DNA of 64,000 nucleotides from an uncultured Prevotella sp. (GTDB taxonomy: Bacteria; Bacteroidota; Bacteroidia; Bacteroidales; Bacteroidaceae): positions 5,925 through 69,924 of the forward strand of contig URDM01000004.1 in the NCBI GenBank assembly GCA_900546575.1. Direction: 5' to 3'. The notes below the pieces were generated by a model. It saw only the letters and a list, made by a program, of their open reading frames with translations, did not search any database and had not been told where the DNA came from. Positions 8,029 to 15,822 of this stretch are shown here, in pieces (positions within the stretch are counted from its first letter, which is position 1; each line of letters begins with the position of its first letter). Made by a program: the position numbers and the translations under genes.

Positions 8029-8658
8029 ATGAGCAATATTCTAACTACATTAGGCAATATTCCAGTAACATCCTCGGTCATAGCTTCGCTATATACCGAT
8101 GTAAAGACTAAGTTTGCAAAGGTGGCACAGCTGGAAAAGGCAGGTGAAATCATCCGCCTTAGGCGAAACTTGTTTGTAGTAAACCCGGAAGAAACAGGAC
8201 TTCCGCTCTCTTCCGGACTAATAGCCAATCACCTGTTGGCACCGTCTTATGTTTCCATGCAGACAGCTTTAAGATATTATGGATTGATACCCGAAGCGGT
8301 ATATACAGTCCAGTCAATGACATTCAAGGCGGCAAAGGAATTCAATACTCCAGTGGGCAATTTCTGCTACAGTCATATATCCAGGAAAACCTATCCTATA
8401 GGAATCACCCAAATAAAAGAAGGGAACAGTGTCTATATAATGGCTACTCCTGAAAAGGCTTTATGCGATTTGATTGCCAATCAGCCTGGCGTCAACTTGA
8501 GATATAAAAAGGAAGCCTTGGAGTTTCTGGAGGAGGACCTACGATTTGATATGGACGGTTTCAGCAGACTCAATCCTGACATGTTCTCGGCATACGCAAA
8601 AGTAGGGAAGAAGTCAACGTCAATACTTACCATTCTAAAACTCCTGCAACATGAATGA
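8029..8658 (+). CDS. abiEi: AbiEi-type antitoxin / autorepressor (type IV toxin-antitoxin)
   Basis: A 209-residue protein. Residues ~1-70 look like a winged helix-turn-helix (SSVIASLYTDVKTKFAKVAQ, then RLRRNLFVV). The rest has the AbiEi-type segment YVSMQTALRYYGLIPEAVYT (about 76-95), then TPEKALCDLIA. AbiEi antitoxins neutralise AbiEii without stable binding and repress the operon through the N-terminal domain. It overlaps the toxin gene by eight bases, the usual arrangement, and a perfect inverted repeat covers its promoter. Codon use is AT-richer than in murF or the downstream housekeeping genes, which fits acquisition. Family assignment is confident; regulation is inferred. Confidence 0.88.
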   Translation: MSNILTTLGNIPVTSSVIASLYTDVKTKFAKVAQLEKAGEIIRLRRNLFVVNPEETGLPLSSGLIANHLLAPSYVSMQTALRYYGLIPEAVYTVQSMTFKAAKEFNTPVGNFCYSHISRKTYPIGITQIKEGNSVYIMATPEKALCDLIANQPGVNLRYKKEALEFLEEDLRFDMDGFSRLNPDMFSAYAKVGKKSTSILTILKLLQHE

Positions 8659-9475
8659 TATATACCAAAACATGTTATCGGCTTATGATCTGTCAACCGA
8701 CCAGTCCAGAAGAAATGCAACATTCGAGGTGAACCAGCAAATCATACTTGCCGGTTTATATCAAGGCGGATTCTTTGATAAGGCGGCATTCTATGGCGGA
8801 ACCTGCTTGCGCATCTTTCACGGATTGGAGCGCTTCAGCGAAGACATGGACTTTTCGTTGCTGAACAAAGATGATGCTTTCGACTTCACCCAATACTTCC
8901 AGCCCATCATTGATGAGTTTGAAGCCATAGGCCGAAAGGTGGACATCAGGAAGAAGGACAAGAAGAACTTTGGAAAGGTGGAGTCTGCATTTCTGAAGGA
9001 TACAACGGATGTTTATGACATTTCATTCCAGACAGAAAAGGCAATCAAGATAAAAATAGAGGTAGATACCAATCCTCCGCTCTGTTTCGCAACCGAACAA
9101 AAACTTCTGATGGAGCCTCGTTCTTTCATGACAAGATGTTTTACGCTTGCAGACTTGTTTGCAGGCAAAATGCACGCATTGGTATATCGGGCATGGAAGA
9201 ACCGGGTAAAGGGGCGCGACTGGTATGACTTCGAATGGTACGTTCGGAATAGAGTACCTTTGAATTATAAACATCTGCAAGAACGGATAAAGGAATTTAA
9301 CGGCTGTGAGAAGTCACAAGAGGAATTCATGGCTGATTTAGAACAGAGATTAAGTTCAGCTGATATCAAACAGGTGAAAGCTGATGTTATGCCATTCATG
9401 AAGAATCCCAATGAGATGTCAATCTGGTCGAATCAATACTTCTTGCAATTGGCAAAGATGATAAAGTTTGAATAA
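8651..9475 (+). CDS. abiEii: AbiEii-type nucleotidyltransferase toxin
   Basis: A 274-residue DNA polymerase-beta-type nucleotidyltransferase. Motif I is FYGGTCLR (GG at 49-50), with the metal pair in RFSEDMDFSLL (Asp65 and Asp67); IKIEVDTN supplies the third acidic motif. A later KMHALVYRAWKNRVKGRDWYDFEWY block holds the Lys and Asp of motif IV. AbiEii toxins cause reversible growth arrest and phage abortive infection; characterised relatives transfer nucleotides, in some cases to tRNA. All motifs are intact. It starts inside the antitoxin gene and ends two bases before the next start codon, so the sensor kinase downstream may be read from the same message. Confidence 0.9.
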   Translation: MNDIYQNMLSAYDLSTDQSRRNATFEVNQQIILAGLYQGGFFDKAAFYGGTCLRIFHGLERFSEDMDFSLLNKDDAFDFTQYFQPIIDEFEAIGRKVDIRKKDKKNFGKVESAFLKDTTDVYDISFQTEKAIKIKIEVDTNPPLCFATEQKLLMEPRSFMTRCFTLADLFAGKMHALVYRAWKNRVKGRDWYDFEWYVRNRVPLNYKHLQERIKEFNGCEKSQEEFMADLEQRLSSADIKQVKADVMPFMKNPNEMSIWSNQYFLQLAKMIKFE

Positions 9476-9476
9476 T

Positions 9477-10670
9477 ATGCAGTGGACAGACCAGATACGC
9501 CGTGTAAAGATAATACTTGTGATGGCAGCCGTAGCAATAGCGGTTGTCTCACTCGTCGTGTCGCACATCCTGATACGCGACCTTGCAAGTGAGGAGCGGG
9601 CAAAGATGGAGGTGTGGGCTGAGGCTATGCGCACGCTCAACCATGCCGACGAGAACACCGACATCAATCTTGTGCTGCGCGTGATAAACAGCAACAACAC
9701 CATTCCCGTCGTAGTGCTCGACCCGAATGGACAAGTACAGGCTTATCGCAACATTGATATCGACCACTGTGACAACGCTGCCGACACCACAGCCTTTCTC
9801 GCCCAGTTGGGCAGACATCTGCTTGCAGCCAACCGCAACATACGCATTGCGCTCGACGACGACCGCAGCAATGACTACATCGACGTGTGCTACGACGACT
9901 CGCTAATGCTGCGACGCCTGTCGTCATACCCCTATATACAATTAGGTGTAGTGATGTTGTTCGTAGTAATTGCCATTTTCGCATTGCTAACATCGAAACG
10001 TGCCGAACAGAACAAGGTGTGGGTGGGACTCTCGAAGGAGACAGCCCATCAGCTCGGCACACCCATATCGAGCCTCATGGCGTGGGTGGAGATACTGCGC
10101 GAAAGCTATCCCGACGACCAGCTCATACCCGAAATGGAGAACGATGTGAAGCGACTGCAACTCATAGCCGACCGCTTCTCCAAGATAGGGTCGCTGCCCG
10201 AACCCGTCGATACCGACCTTAAGGAGGTGATGCAGCACGTAGTAGACTATATGGACCGGCGCACATCGAAGCGCGTGCAGATGATACGCCGCTTCCCCGA
10301 GGGCGAGGTGATGGTAAGGATAAACGCATCGCTCTTTGAATGGGTGATAGAAAATCTGTGCAAGAACGCCGTAGACGCAATGGGAGGCGAGGGCACAATA
10401 ACCATAACCGTGGCTGAAGAACCCGACCGTACGGTAGTGGAGGTGAGCGACACCGGCAAGGGCATACGCAAGAAAGACATACGCAACGTGTTCCGCCCGG
10501 GCTTCACCACCAAGAAACGAGGCTGGGGACTCGGCCTCTCGCTCGCCAAACGCATCGTAGAAGAATACCACAAAGGACGCATCTGGGTGAAGCATTCAGA
10601 GGTAGGAATAGGCACAACGTTCCGCATAGAACTGAAAAAACCTTTAAGAAAGTCAAAAACATTATTGTAA
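9477..10670 (+). CDS. Membrane sensor histidine kinase
   Basis: A 397-residue protein with transmembrane helices at ~11-33 and ~153-172 enclosing a ~115-residue extracytoplasmic sensor. The phospho-acceptor is His191 in KETAHQLGTPISSL. The ATP-binding part has the N box ENLCKNAVDAMGG (Asn297), VSDTGKGI, the F-box region FRPGFTTKKRG and GWGLGLSLAKRI. No HAMP domain and no partner response regulator are visible. The start is the ATG at 9477; an in-frame TTG at 9468 lies inside abiEii. The gene begins one base after the abiEii stop, so its expression may depend on the AbiE promoter. It is followed by DUF177-rpmF-fabH, which has its own promoter. Confidence 0.9.
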   Translation: MQWTDQIRRVKIILVMAAVAIAVVSLVVSHILIRDLASEERAKMEVWAEAMRTLNHADENTDINLVLRVINSNNTIPVVVLDPNGQVQAYRNIDIDHCDNAADTTAFLAQLGRHLLAANRNIRIALDDDRSNDYIDVCYDDSLMLRRLSSYPYIQLGVVMLFVVIAIFALLTSKRAEQNKVWVGLSKETAHQLGTPISSLMAWVEILRESYPDDQLIPEMENDVKRLQLIADRFSKIGSLPEPVDTDLKEVMQHVVDYMDRRTSKRVQMIRRFPEGEVMVRINASLFEWVIENLCKNAVDAMGGEGTITITVAEEPDRTVVEVSDTGKGIRKKDIRNVFRPGFTTKKRGWGLGLSLAKRIVEEYHKGRIWVKHSEVGIGTTFRIELKKPLRKSKTLL

Positions 10671-10672
10671 AA

Positions 10673-10704
10673 TTGTCGTATGTCGGAAAATATTCGTACC
10701 TTTG
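10673..10704 (+). promoter_or_regulatory. Promoter of DUF177-rpmF-fabH
   Basis: TTG at 10673-10675, 21 bases, then TACCTTTG at 10697-10704. It overlaps an in-frame upstream ATG at 10680, which argues that translation begins at the ATG at 10713. Confidence 0.75.
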
Positions 10705-10712
10705 CACACCAA

Positions 10713-11246
10713 ATGTGTAGTTCTGAACTGCTTAAGATAGATTTGAAGGACTTGAAAGAAGGGCTGACAGCCCTCGAATATAGTCTGGGCGACGCTTGGT
10801 TTGAGTCACTTGACGAAGACGAAATCAAGCGTGGCAATATTCGTGTGCGTATAAATGTACGTCGCACGGAGAACTATTTTGAGCTCGATTTCCATACCGA
10901 GGGCAGCGTCGTTATTCCGTGCGACCTGTGTCTTGACGATATGGAGCAGCCCATTGAGACGGACGACCGCCTCATAGTGAAGTTTGGAGAAGAATATTCC
11001 GAGGACGATGACCTCATCACAGTCGACGAGCGTGAAGGCTCATTGGACGTGGCGTGGTTCATCTACGAATTTATAGCACTCAACATTCCCGCTAAGCACG
11101 TGCATACACCTGGAAAATGTAACGCGGCGATGATAAAGGTTCTCGAAGAACACTCAGCTACCCGAAGTAGTGGCGCGAATGAAGAGCAAGCGGTAGATCC
11201 GCGTTGGAATGAATTAGAAAAATTAAAAACAATAATTAAAGATTAA
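10713..11246 (+). CDS. DUF177 (YceD-like) protein, partner of ribosomal protein L32
   Basis: A 177-residue acidic protein of the DUF177/YceD family. It contains the CxxC region VIPCDLCLDDMEQPIETDDR, the core VKFGEEYSEDDDL, and YEFIALNIPAKHVHTPGKC, matching Bacteroides homologues as I recall them. The family is nearly always next to rpmF; in E. coli it is tied to 23S rRNA or ribosome biogenesis. I start it at 10713 (MCSSELLKIDLKDLKEG) because the promoter's -7 box lies inside the 5' part of the longer frame starting at 10680. The message would be almost leaderless. rpmF follows after six bases. Confidence 0.88.
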   Translation: MCSSELLKIDLKDLKEGLTALEYSLGDAWFESLDEDEIKRGNIRVRINVRRTENYFELDFHTEGSVVIPCDLCLDDMEQPIETDDRLIVKFGEEYSEDDDLITVDEREGSLDVAWFIYEFIALNIPAKHVHTPGKCNAAMIKVLEEHSATRSSGANEEQAVDPRWNELEKLKTIIKD

Positions 11247-11252
11247 AAGAAA

Positions 11253-11438
11253 ATGGCACATCCTAAAAGAAGACAGTCAAAGACACGTACACTTAAGAGA
11301 AGAACTCATGATAAGGCAGTAGCTCCTACATTGGCAGTATGCCCTAACTGTGGCGCTTACTACGTATACCACACAGTATGCCCTACTTGCGGATACTATC
11401 GTGGCAAGGTGGCTATCGTTAAGGAAGTAGCTGAATAA
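11253..11438 (+). CDS. rpmF: 50S ribosomal protein L32
   Basis: A 61-residue basic protein starting MAHPKRRQSKTRTLKRRTHD, with the two zinc-ribbon CxxC pairs CPNCGAYYVYHTVCPTCGYY. All four cysteines are kept, so this is the zinc-binding form. Length and gene order (DUF177-rpmF-fabH) are those seen in many bacteria. It is a structural protein of the large subunit. Confidence 0.98.
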   Translation: MAHPKRRQSKTRTLKRRTHDKAVAPTLAVCPNCGAYYVYHTVCPTCGYYRGKVAIVKEVAE

Positions 11439-11452
11439 TCTCTCACCGTAAA

Positions 11453-12472
11453 ATGGGAAAGATACACGCAGTAATCACCGGCATTGGCGGATACGTGCCC
11501 GACTATGTCCTCAACAACGAGGAACTCTCGCGCATGGTAGACACCAGTGACGAGTGGATTATGACACGTGTCGGCATCAAGGAGCGCCACATCCTCACCG
11601 AGGAAGGTCTCGGCACAAGCTACATGGCCCGTAAGGCAGCCAAGCAGCTCCTGCAGAAGACCGGCGTTGATCCCGACACAATTGATGCGCTGATTGTAAC
11701 CACTACCACTCCCGACTACAAGTTCCCCTCTACAGCGTCAATAGTCCTTGGCAAACTCGGACTGAAGAACGCTTTCGCATTCGATTTCGAGGCAGCCTGC
11801 TGCGGATTCCTTTATTCGCTCGACGTTGCCGCTACAATGATTGAGAGCGGACGCTACAAGAAGATAATCGTGATAGGTGCCGACAAGATGTCGTCGCTCG
11901 TCGATTATCAGGACCGCGCTACATGCGTGCTCTTCGGCGACGGTGCCGGAGCGGTGCTCGTTGAGGCTACCGAGGAGGAAGGAGTAGGCGTGCAGAACTC
12001 GTATCTGCGTACCGACGGCAAGGGACTCCCATTCCTTCACATGAAGGCTGGTGGTTCTGTATGCCCGCCGTCACACTTCACCGTCGACCACCGTCTGCAC
12101 TACCTCTATCAGGAGGGACGCACAGTGTTCCGCTATGCCGTGACAGACATGAGCAACGATGTAGCCGAAGTGATGAAGCGCAACGAACTTACTGCCGACG
12201 ACGTGAAGTGGGTCGTACCGCACGAGGCAAACCTCCGCATCATCGAGGCCGTTACAAAACGTATCGGTCTGCCTATGGATAAGGTGGTAGTCAACATCGA
12301 GCGCTATGGCAACACCAGCGCAGCCACAATACCATTGGCATTGTGGGATAACGAGAAGAACATGAAGAAGGGCGACAACGTCATCTTTACCGCTTTCGGT
12401 GCAGGCTTCGTTCACGGAGCATCGTTCTACAAGTGGGCTTACGACGGTTCGGCAGTTGCTGGAGCCAAGTAA
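11453..12472 (+). CDS. fabH: Beta-ketoacyl-ACP synthase III
   Basis: A 339-residue thiolase-fold enzyme. The active cysteine is Cys116 in DFEAACCGF; the His and Asn follow in WVVPHEANLRI and ERYGNTSAATIP. FabH condenses acetyl-CoA (or branched primers) with malonyl-ACP to start fatty acid synthesis. The residue after the active Cys is Cys rather than the usual Ala. It ends the DUF177-rpmF-fabH operon and is followed by a terminator hairpin. Confidence 0.97.
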   Translation: MGKIHAVITGIGGYVPDYVLNNEELSRMVDTSDEWIMTRVGIKERHILTEEGLGTSYMARKAAKQLLQKTGVDPDTIDALIVTTTTPDYKFPSTASIVLGKLGLKNAFAFDFEAACCGFLYSLDVAATMIESGRYKKIIVIGADKMSSLVDYQDRATCVLFGDGAGAVLVEATEEEGVGVQNSYLRTDGKGLPFLHMKAGGSVCPPSHFTVDHRLHYLYQEGRTVFRYAVTDMSNDVAEVMKRNELTADDVKWVVPHEANLRIIEAVTKRIGLPMDKVVVNIERYGNTSAATIPLALWDNEKNMKKGDNVIFTAFGAGFVHGASFYKWAYDGSAVAGAK

Positions 12473-12497
12473 TAGAGAAGCATATTATCTCATATAT

Positions 12498-12546
12498 AAA
12501 AGCACATCCGACAGTTTTCAACAACTATCGTCGAATGTGCTTTTTT
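12498..12546 (+). terminator. Intrinsic terminator after fabH
   Basis: AAAAGCACATCCGA pairs with TCGAATGTGCTTTT (one mismatch), ending in six T. Confidence 0.88.
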
Positions 12547-12611
12547 GTGTCTATTCTGTTAAAAATCATATAATTGCAAATACGCGTCTGCGGATATTCC
12601 CGAAAAAACTG

Positions 12612-12619
12612 TAACTTTG
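12612..12619 (+). promoter_or_regulatory. -7 box for era
   Basis: TAACTTTG, 38 bases ahead of the era start. No -33 TTG at standard spacing. Confidence 0.5.
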
Positions 12620-12657
12620 TATTTATAGTACAATCAAACCCCCTATAGAAAAAGAAT

Positions 12658-13536
12658 ATGCACAAAGCAGGATTTGTAAATATAGTAGGCAATCCTAATG
12701 TGGGCAAGTCGACGCTGATGAATCAGCTGGTAGGCGAGCGCATCAGTATTGCCACATTCAAGGCGCAGACCACGCGCCACCGTATCATGGGCATAGTCAA
12801 CGAGGACGACGCCCAGATAGTTTTCTCCGATACTCCCGGTGTTCTGAAACCCAACTACAAGTTGCAGGAGTCGATGCTCGCATTCTCCGAATCGGCATTG
12901 CAGGATGCAGACGTGTTGTTGTATGTCACAGACGTAGTGGAAAATCCCGAGAAGAACATGGACTTCCTCGACAAGGTGAAGAAGATGACCATTCCGGTGC
13001 TTCTGCTCATCAACAAAATCGACCAAAGCGACCAGAAGACACTCGGCGACACCGTTGAGAAGTGGCACACGCTGCTGCCCAATGCCGAGATTCTTCCCAT
13101 ATCAGCCAAGAACAAGTTCGGTGTAGACATGCTCATGCGTCGCATCAAGGAGCTTCTGCCCGACTCGCCGCCATTCTTCGACAAAGACCAATTGACCGAC
13201 AAGCCAGCCCGTTTCTTCGTGTCGGAGATTATTCGCGAGAAGATTCTGCTCTACTACGACAAGGAAATCCCGTACTCGGTAGAGGTGAAGGTGGAGTCGT
13301 TTAAGGAGACCGACCGCAACATCGACATCCATGCCGTGATATACGTGGAGCGCGATTCGCAGAAAGGCATTATCATCGGACATCAAGGCGTGGCTCTGAA
13401 GAAGATGTCGACCGAGGCACGCAAGTCGCTCGAGAAGTTCTTCGGTAAGAGCGTCTATCTGCACACATTCGTAAAGGTGGATAAGGACTGGCGCAGCTCA
13501 AAGCGCGAACTCGACAGCTTCGGATATAATCCGTAG
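12658..13536 (+). CDS. era: GTPase Era
   Basis: A 292-residue GTPase. G1 is [10 protein letters not shown] (12-21), G3 is SDTPGVLKP, G4 is LLINKIDQ, and a C-terminal KH domain holds IIIGHQGVALKKMSTEARK. Era binds the 3' end of 16S rRNA and helps mature the 30S subunit. Length is normal and all GTPase motifs are intact. It has its own promoter box and is separated from der, another ribosome-assembly GTPase, by a repeat-rich gap of 356 bases. Confidence 0.98.
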   Translation: MHKAGFVNIVGNPNVGKSTLMNQLVGERISIATFKAQTTRHRIMGIVNEDDAQIVFSDTPGVLKPNYKLQESMLAFSESALQDADVLLYVTDVVENPEKNMDFLDKVKKMTIPVLLLINKIDQSDQKTLGDTVEKWHTLLPNAEILPISAKNKFGVDMLMRRIKELLPDSPPFFDKDQLTDKPARFFVSEIIREKILLYYDKEIPYSVEVKVESFKETDRNIDIHAVIYVERDSQKGIIIGHQGVALKKMSTEARKSLEKFFGKSVYLHTFVKVDKDWRSSKRELDSFGYNP

Positions 13537-13538
13537 TA

Positions 13539-13747
13539 AGAGTTTTGAATTTTGAATTAGGAGTTTTGAATTGTTCGCGGCTTCGCCTGCGATTTTGAAT
13601 TGTTCAATTTGGATTTGGAGTTTGCAGACAACGAATACCATTGAATAATTAATGATAACTCCTAATTGAATAATTCAAAATGCGCCAACGGCGCACCAAT
13701 TCAACATTCAACATTCAAAACTCAACATTGCGACAGCTCGCTGTCGC
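13539..13747. repeat. AT-rich iterated repeat with GC hairpins (family T)
   Basis: Repeats of GAATTTTGAATTAGGA and AATTCAAAA type surround short GC hairpins: TCGCGGCTTCGCCTGCGA, TGCGCCAACGGCGCA (13680-13695) and GCGACAGCTCGCTGTCGC (13730-13747). The same texture recurs at 20599-20745 and 30728-30945. No coding potential seen. Confidence 0.75.
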
Positions 13748-13892
13748 TTCCCCCTGAATAGAAAAGAGGGGATACTCTCGTCAGAATGGCGAGGGCCGGA
13801 GTGGGTCAGCTTCGGAAAATCATTAACAAGGATGCAGAGACCACATCCTACAAGCCTCCGTGTGATGCGGAGGAAAGAATGACTAAAACATT
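13748..13892 (+). other. Possible structured leader of der
   Basis: No gene. Several small stems are close together: CTCG/CGAG, AGGATG/CATCCT near 13830-13847, and CCTCCG/CGGAGG at 13855-13873. The last ends 19 bases before the der start. No known riboswitch was recognised. Confidence 0.35.
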
Positions 13893-15206
13893 ATGGCAAA
13901 TTTAGTGGCAATAGTGGGACGCCCAAATGTGGGCAAGTCGACACTGTTCAACCGCCTGACCAAGACTCGTCAGGCTATCGTTAGCGACACAGCCGGCACT
14001 ACACGCGACCGCCAGTATGGCAAGTGCGAGTGGAACGGTCGCGAGTTTTCTGTTGTAGACACCGGTGGATGGGTGGTTAAGAGCGATGATATCTTTGAAG
14101 ATGCCATCCGCAAGCAGGTTATCGTTGCAACCGAAGAGGCCGACCTTGTGCTCTTCCTCGTTGACGTTCAGACCGGACTGACCGACTGGGATCAGGACGT
14201 GGCGACAATCCTTCGTCGCACCAAACTGCCCGTTATCCTCGTGGCAAACAAGACCGACAACAACGACCAGATCTACGATGCTGCCGAGTTCTACGCTCTG
14301 GGACTTGGCGAACCGCAATGTATCTCGTCTGCAACGGGCAGTGGTACAGGCGATTTGCTCGACCTCGTACTCTCGAAGCTTAAGCCCGACACCAGGGAAG
14401 AGGTGGAAGACGGCATCCCACGTTTCGCAGTTGTAGGTCGTCCTAACGCAGGCAAGAGCTCTATTATCAACGCTTTCATCGGCGAGGACCGCAACATCGT
14501 GACCGAGATAGCAGGCACTACACGCGACTCAATATACACACGATTCGACAAGTTCGGCTTCGACTTCTATCTTGTCGACACCGCAGGTATACGCCGTAAG
14601 AACAAAGTGTCGGAAGACCTTGAGTTCTATTCGGTGATGCGCTCGATACGCGCCATTGAGAATTCGGACGTGTGCATACTCATGCTTGACGCTACTCGCG
14701 GTATAGAGGCGCAGGATATGAACATCTTCCAGCTCATTCAGCGCAACAACAAGTCGCTTGTCGTTGTGGTGAACAAGTGGGACCTTGTAGAAAACAAGGA
14801 TCAGGCTGTCATCAAGACATTCGAGAACGCCATACGCAACCGCATGGCTCCGTTTGTCGACTTCCCCATTATCTTCGCCTCGGCATTGACAAAGCAGCGC
14901 ATATTCAAGGTGCTCGAAACAGCCAAGCAGGTATATCAGAACCGTAAGGCACACGTAGGCACATCAAAACTCAACGAGGTTATGCTGCCGCTGATTGAGG
15001 CTTATCCGCCACCATCAATCAAAGGCAAGTACATCAAGATTAAGTATTGCACACAGTTGCCAAATACTCAGATACCATCGTTTGTGTTCTATGCCAACCT
15101 GCCACAGTACATCAAGGAGCCGTATCGACGTTTCCTGGAGAACAAGATACGCGACAACTGGTCGATGCACGGATGCCCCATCAACGTATTCATACGTCAG
15201 AAGTAA
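13893..15206 (+). CDS. der: GTPase Der (EngA)
   Basis: A 437-residue tandem GTPase with two G1 motifs ([11 protein letters not shown] near residue 8 and [11 protein letters not shown] near residue 180), two DTAG/DTGG motifs and two NK(T/W)D motifs, then a C-terminal KH-like domain. Der is essential for 50S subunit assembly. Length is normal and the motifs are intact. A weak terminator hairpin follows. Confidence 0.98.
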   Translation: MANLVAIVGRPNVGKSTLFNRLTKTRQAIVSDTAGTTRDRQYGKCEWNGREFSVVDTGGWVVKSDDIFEDAIRKQVIVATEEADLVLFLVDVQTGLTDWDQDVATILRRTKLPVILVANKTDNNDQIYDAAEFYALGLGEPQCISSATGSGTGDLLDLVLSKLKPDTREEVEDGIPRFAVVGRPNAGKSSIINAFIGEDRNIVTEIAGTTRDSIYTRFDKFGFDFYLVDTAGIRRKNKVSEDLEFYSVMRSIRAIENSDVCILMLDATRGIEAQDMNIFQLIQRNNKSLVVVVNKWDLVENKDQAVIKTFENAIRNRMAPFVDFPIIFASALTKQRIFKVLETAKQVYQNRKAHVGTSKLNEVMLPLIEAYPPPSIKGKYIKIKYCTQLPNTQIPSFVFYANLPQYIKEPYRRFLENKIRDNWSMHGCPINVFIRQK

Positions 15207-15220
15207 AAGGCAAATATATT

Positions 15221-15253
15221 AAGGAGGGTATGGCAGGAATGCCATGCCCTCTT
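15221..15253 (+). terminator. Hairpin terminator after der
   Basis: AAGGAGGGTATGGCA pairs with TGCCATGCCCTCTT (one bulge) and is followed by a T-rich stretch. The stem resembles the AGGCTATGGC hairpins at 36023, 51848 and 63659. Confidence 0.65.
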
Positions 15254-15283
15254 ATTGTTTATATAATTATTATTCATGAAAGT

Positions 15284-15694
15284 ATGCGACACATTATATA
15301 TATAATATATGTAGGCATTGCTATGTTGATGCTTGCCGTTTCTTCGTGCAGCAATGCGAAGCCGCAGGATCCCAACGAACTTGCCGTTCGTGCAGCCAAG
15401 GTGTATTACGACTATCTTATAGCAGGCAATTACGAGGCTTATGTCGACGGATTCTATCGTCCCGACAGCATTCCTGGCAGCTATCGCGAGCAGCTTATAG
15501 TCAACGCCAAGCAGTATATTGGGCAGATTAAGGATGACCATAGCGGTCTGGCGGCTGTACAGCCCGTACGCGCCAAGACCGACACGGCACACCATGTGGG
15601 CCGCGCTTTTCTGATGCTTTGCTTCGCCGACAGCACCAAGGAGGAGATTGTAGTGCCCATGGTGCTGCATGAAGGCAACTGGTATTTGAAGTGA
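15284..15694 (+). CDS. Small lipoprotein, DUF4878/NTF2-like appearance
   Basis: A 136-residue protein with a hydrophobic leader (residues 2-17) and a lipobox LAVSSC, so probably anchored to a membrane through Cys20 or so. The mature part includes AVRAAKVYYDYLIAGNYEAYVDGFY, then a helical stretch, and ends VPMVLHEGNWYLK. That pattern (helix, GNYEAY, ending in a W-x-L strand) is like the DUF4878 lumazine-binding/NTF2-like lipoproteins of Bacteroidetes. Function is unknown. The start at 15284 keeps a complete lipoprotein signal; longer in-frame starts would run into der. It stands alone between der and dxs. Confidence 0.72.
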   Translation: MRHIIYIIYVGIAMLMLAVSSCSNAKPQDPNELAVRAAKVYYDYLIAGNYEAYVDGFYRPDSIPGSYREQLIVNAKQYIGQIKDDHSGLAAVQPVRAKTDTAHHVGRAFLMLCFADSTKEEIVVPMVLHEGNWYLK

Positions 15695-15766
15695 AAACGA
15701 ATCGTTTGGAAATACAGGCGAGTTGCCATTAAGATGCAATCAATGGACGATTGTGTGTTTTTTCTT

Positions 15767-15796
15767 TTGCGCTTTCGCTCATTTGCATTAACTTTG
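15767..15796 (+). promoter_or_regulatory. Promoter of dxs
   Basis: TTG at 15767-15769, 19 bases, then TAACTTTG at 15789-15796, 26 bases ahead of the dxs start. A textbook Bacteroidetes promoter. Confidence 0.8.
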
Positions 15797-15822
15797 CATA
15801 ACTGTACAGCTAAAGTTATTAC

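Noticed and set aside
9468..9476. TTG start for the sensor kinase overlapping abiEii
   Set aside because: The ATG nine bases later gives a normal N-terminus and leaves the toxin gene intact; the TTG adds only three residues.
9987..10595. A 202-codon minus-strand frame opposite the sensor kinase
   Set aside because: Antisense shadow; the kinase H, N and G boxes on the plus strand are complete.
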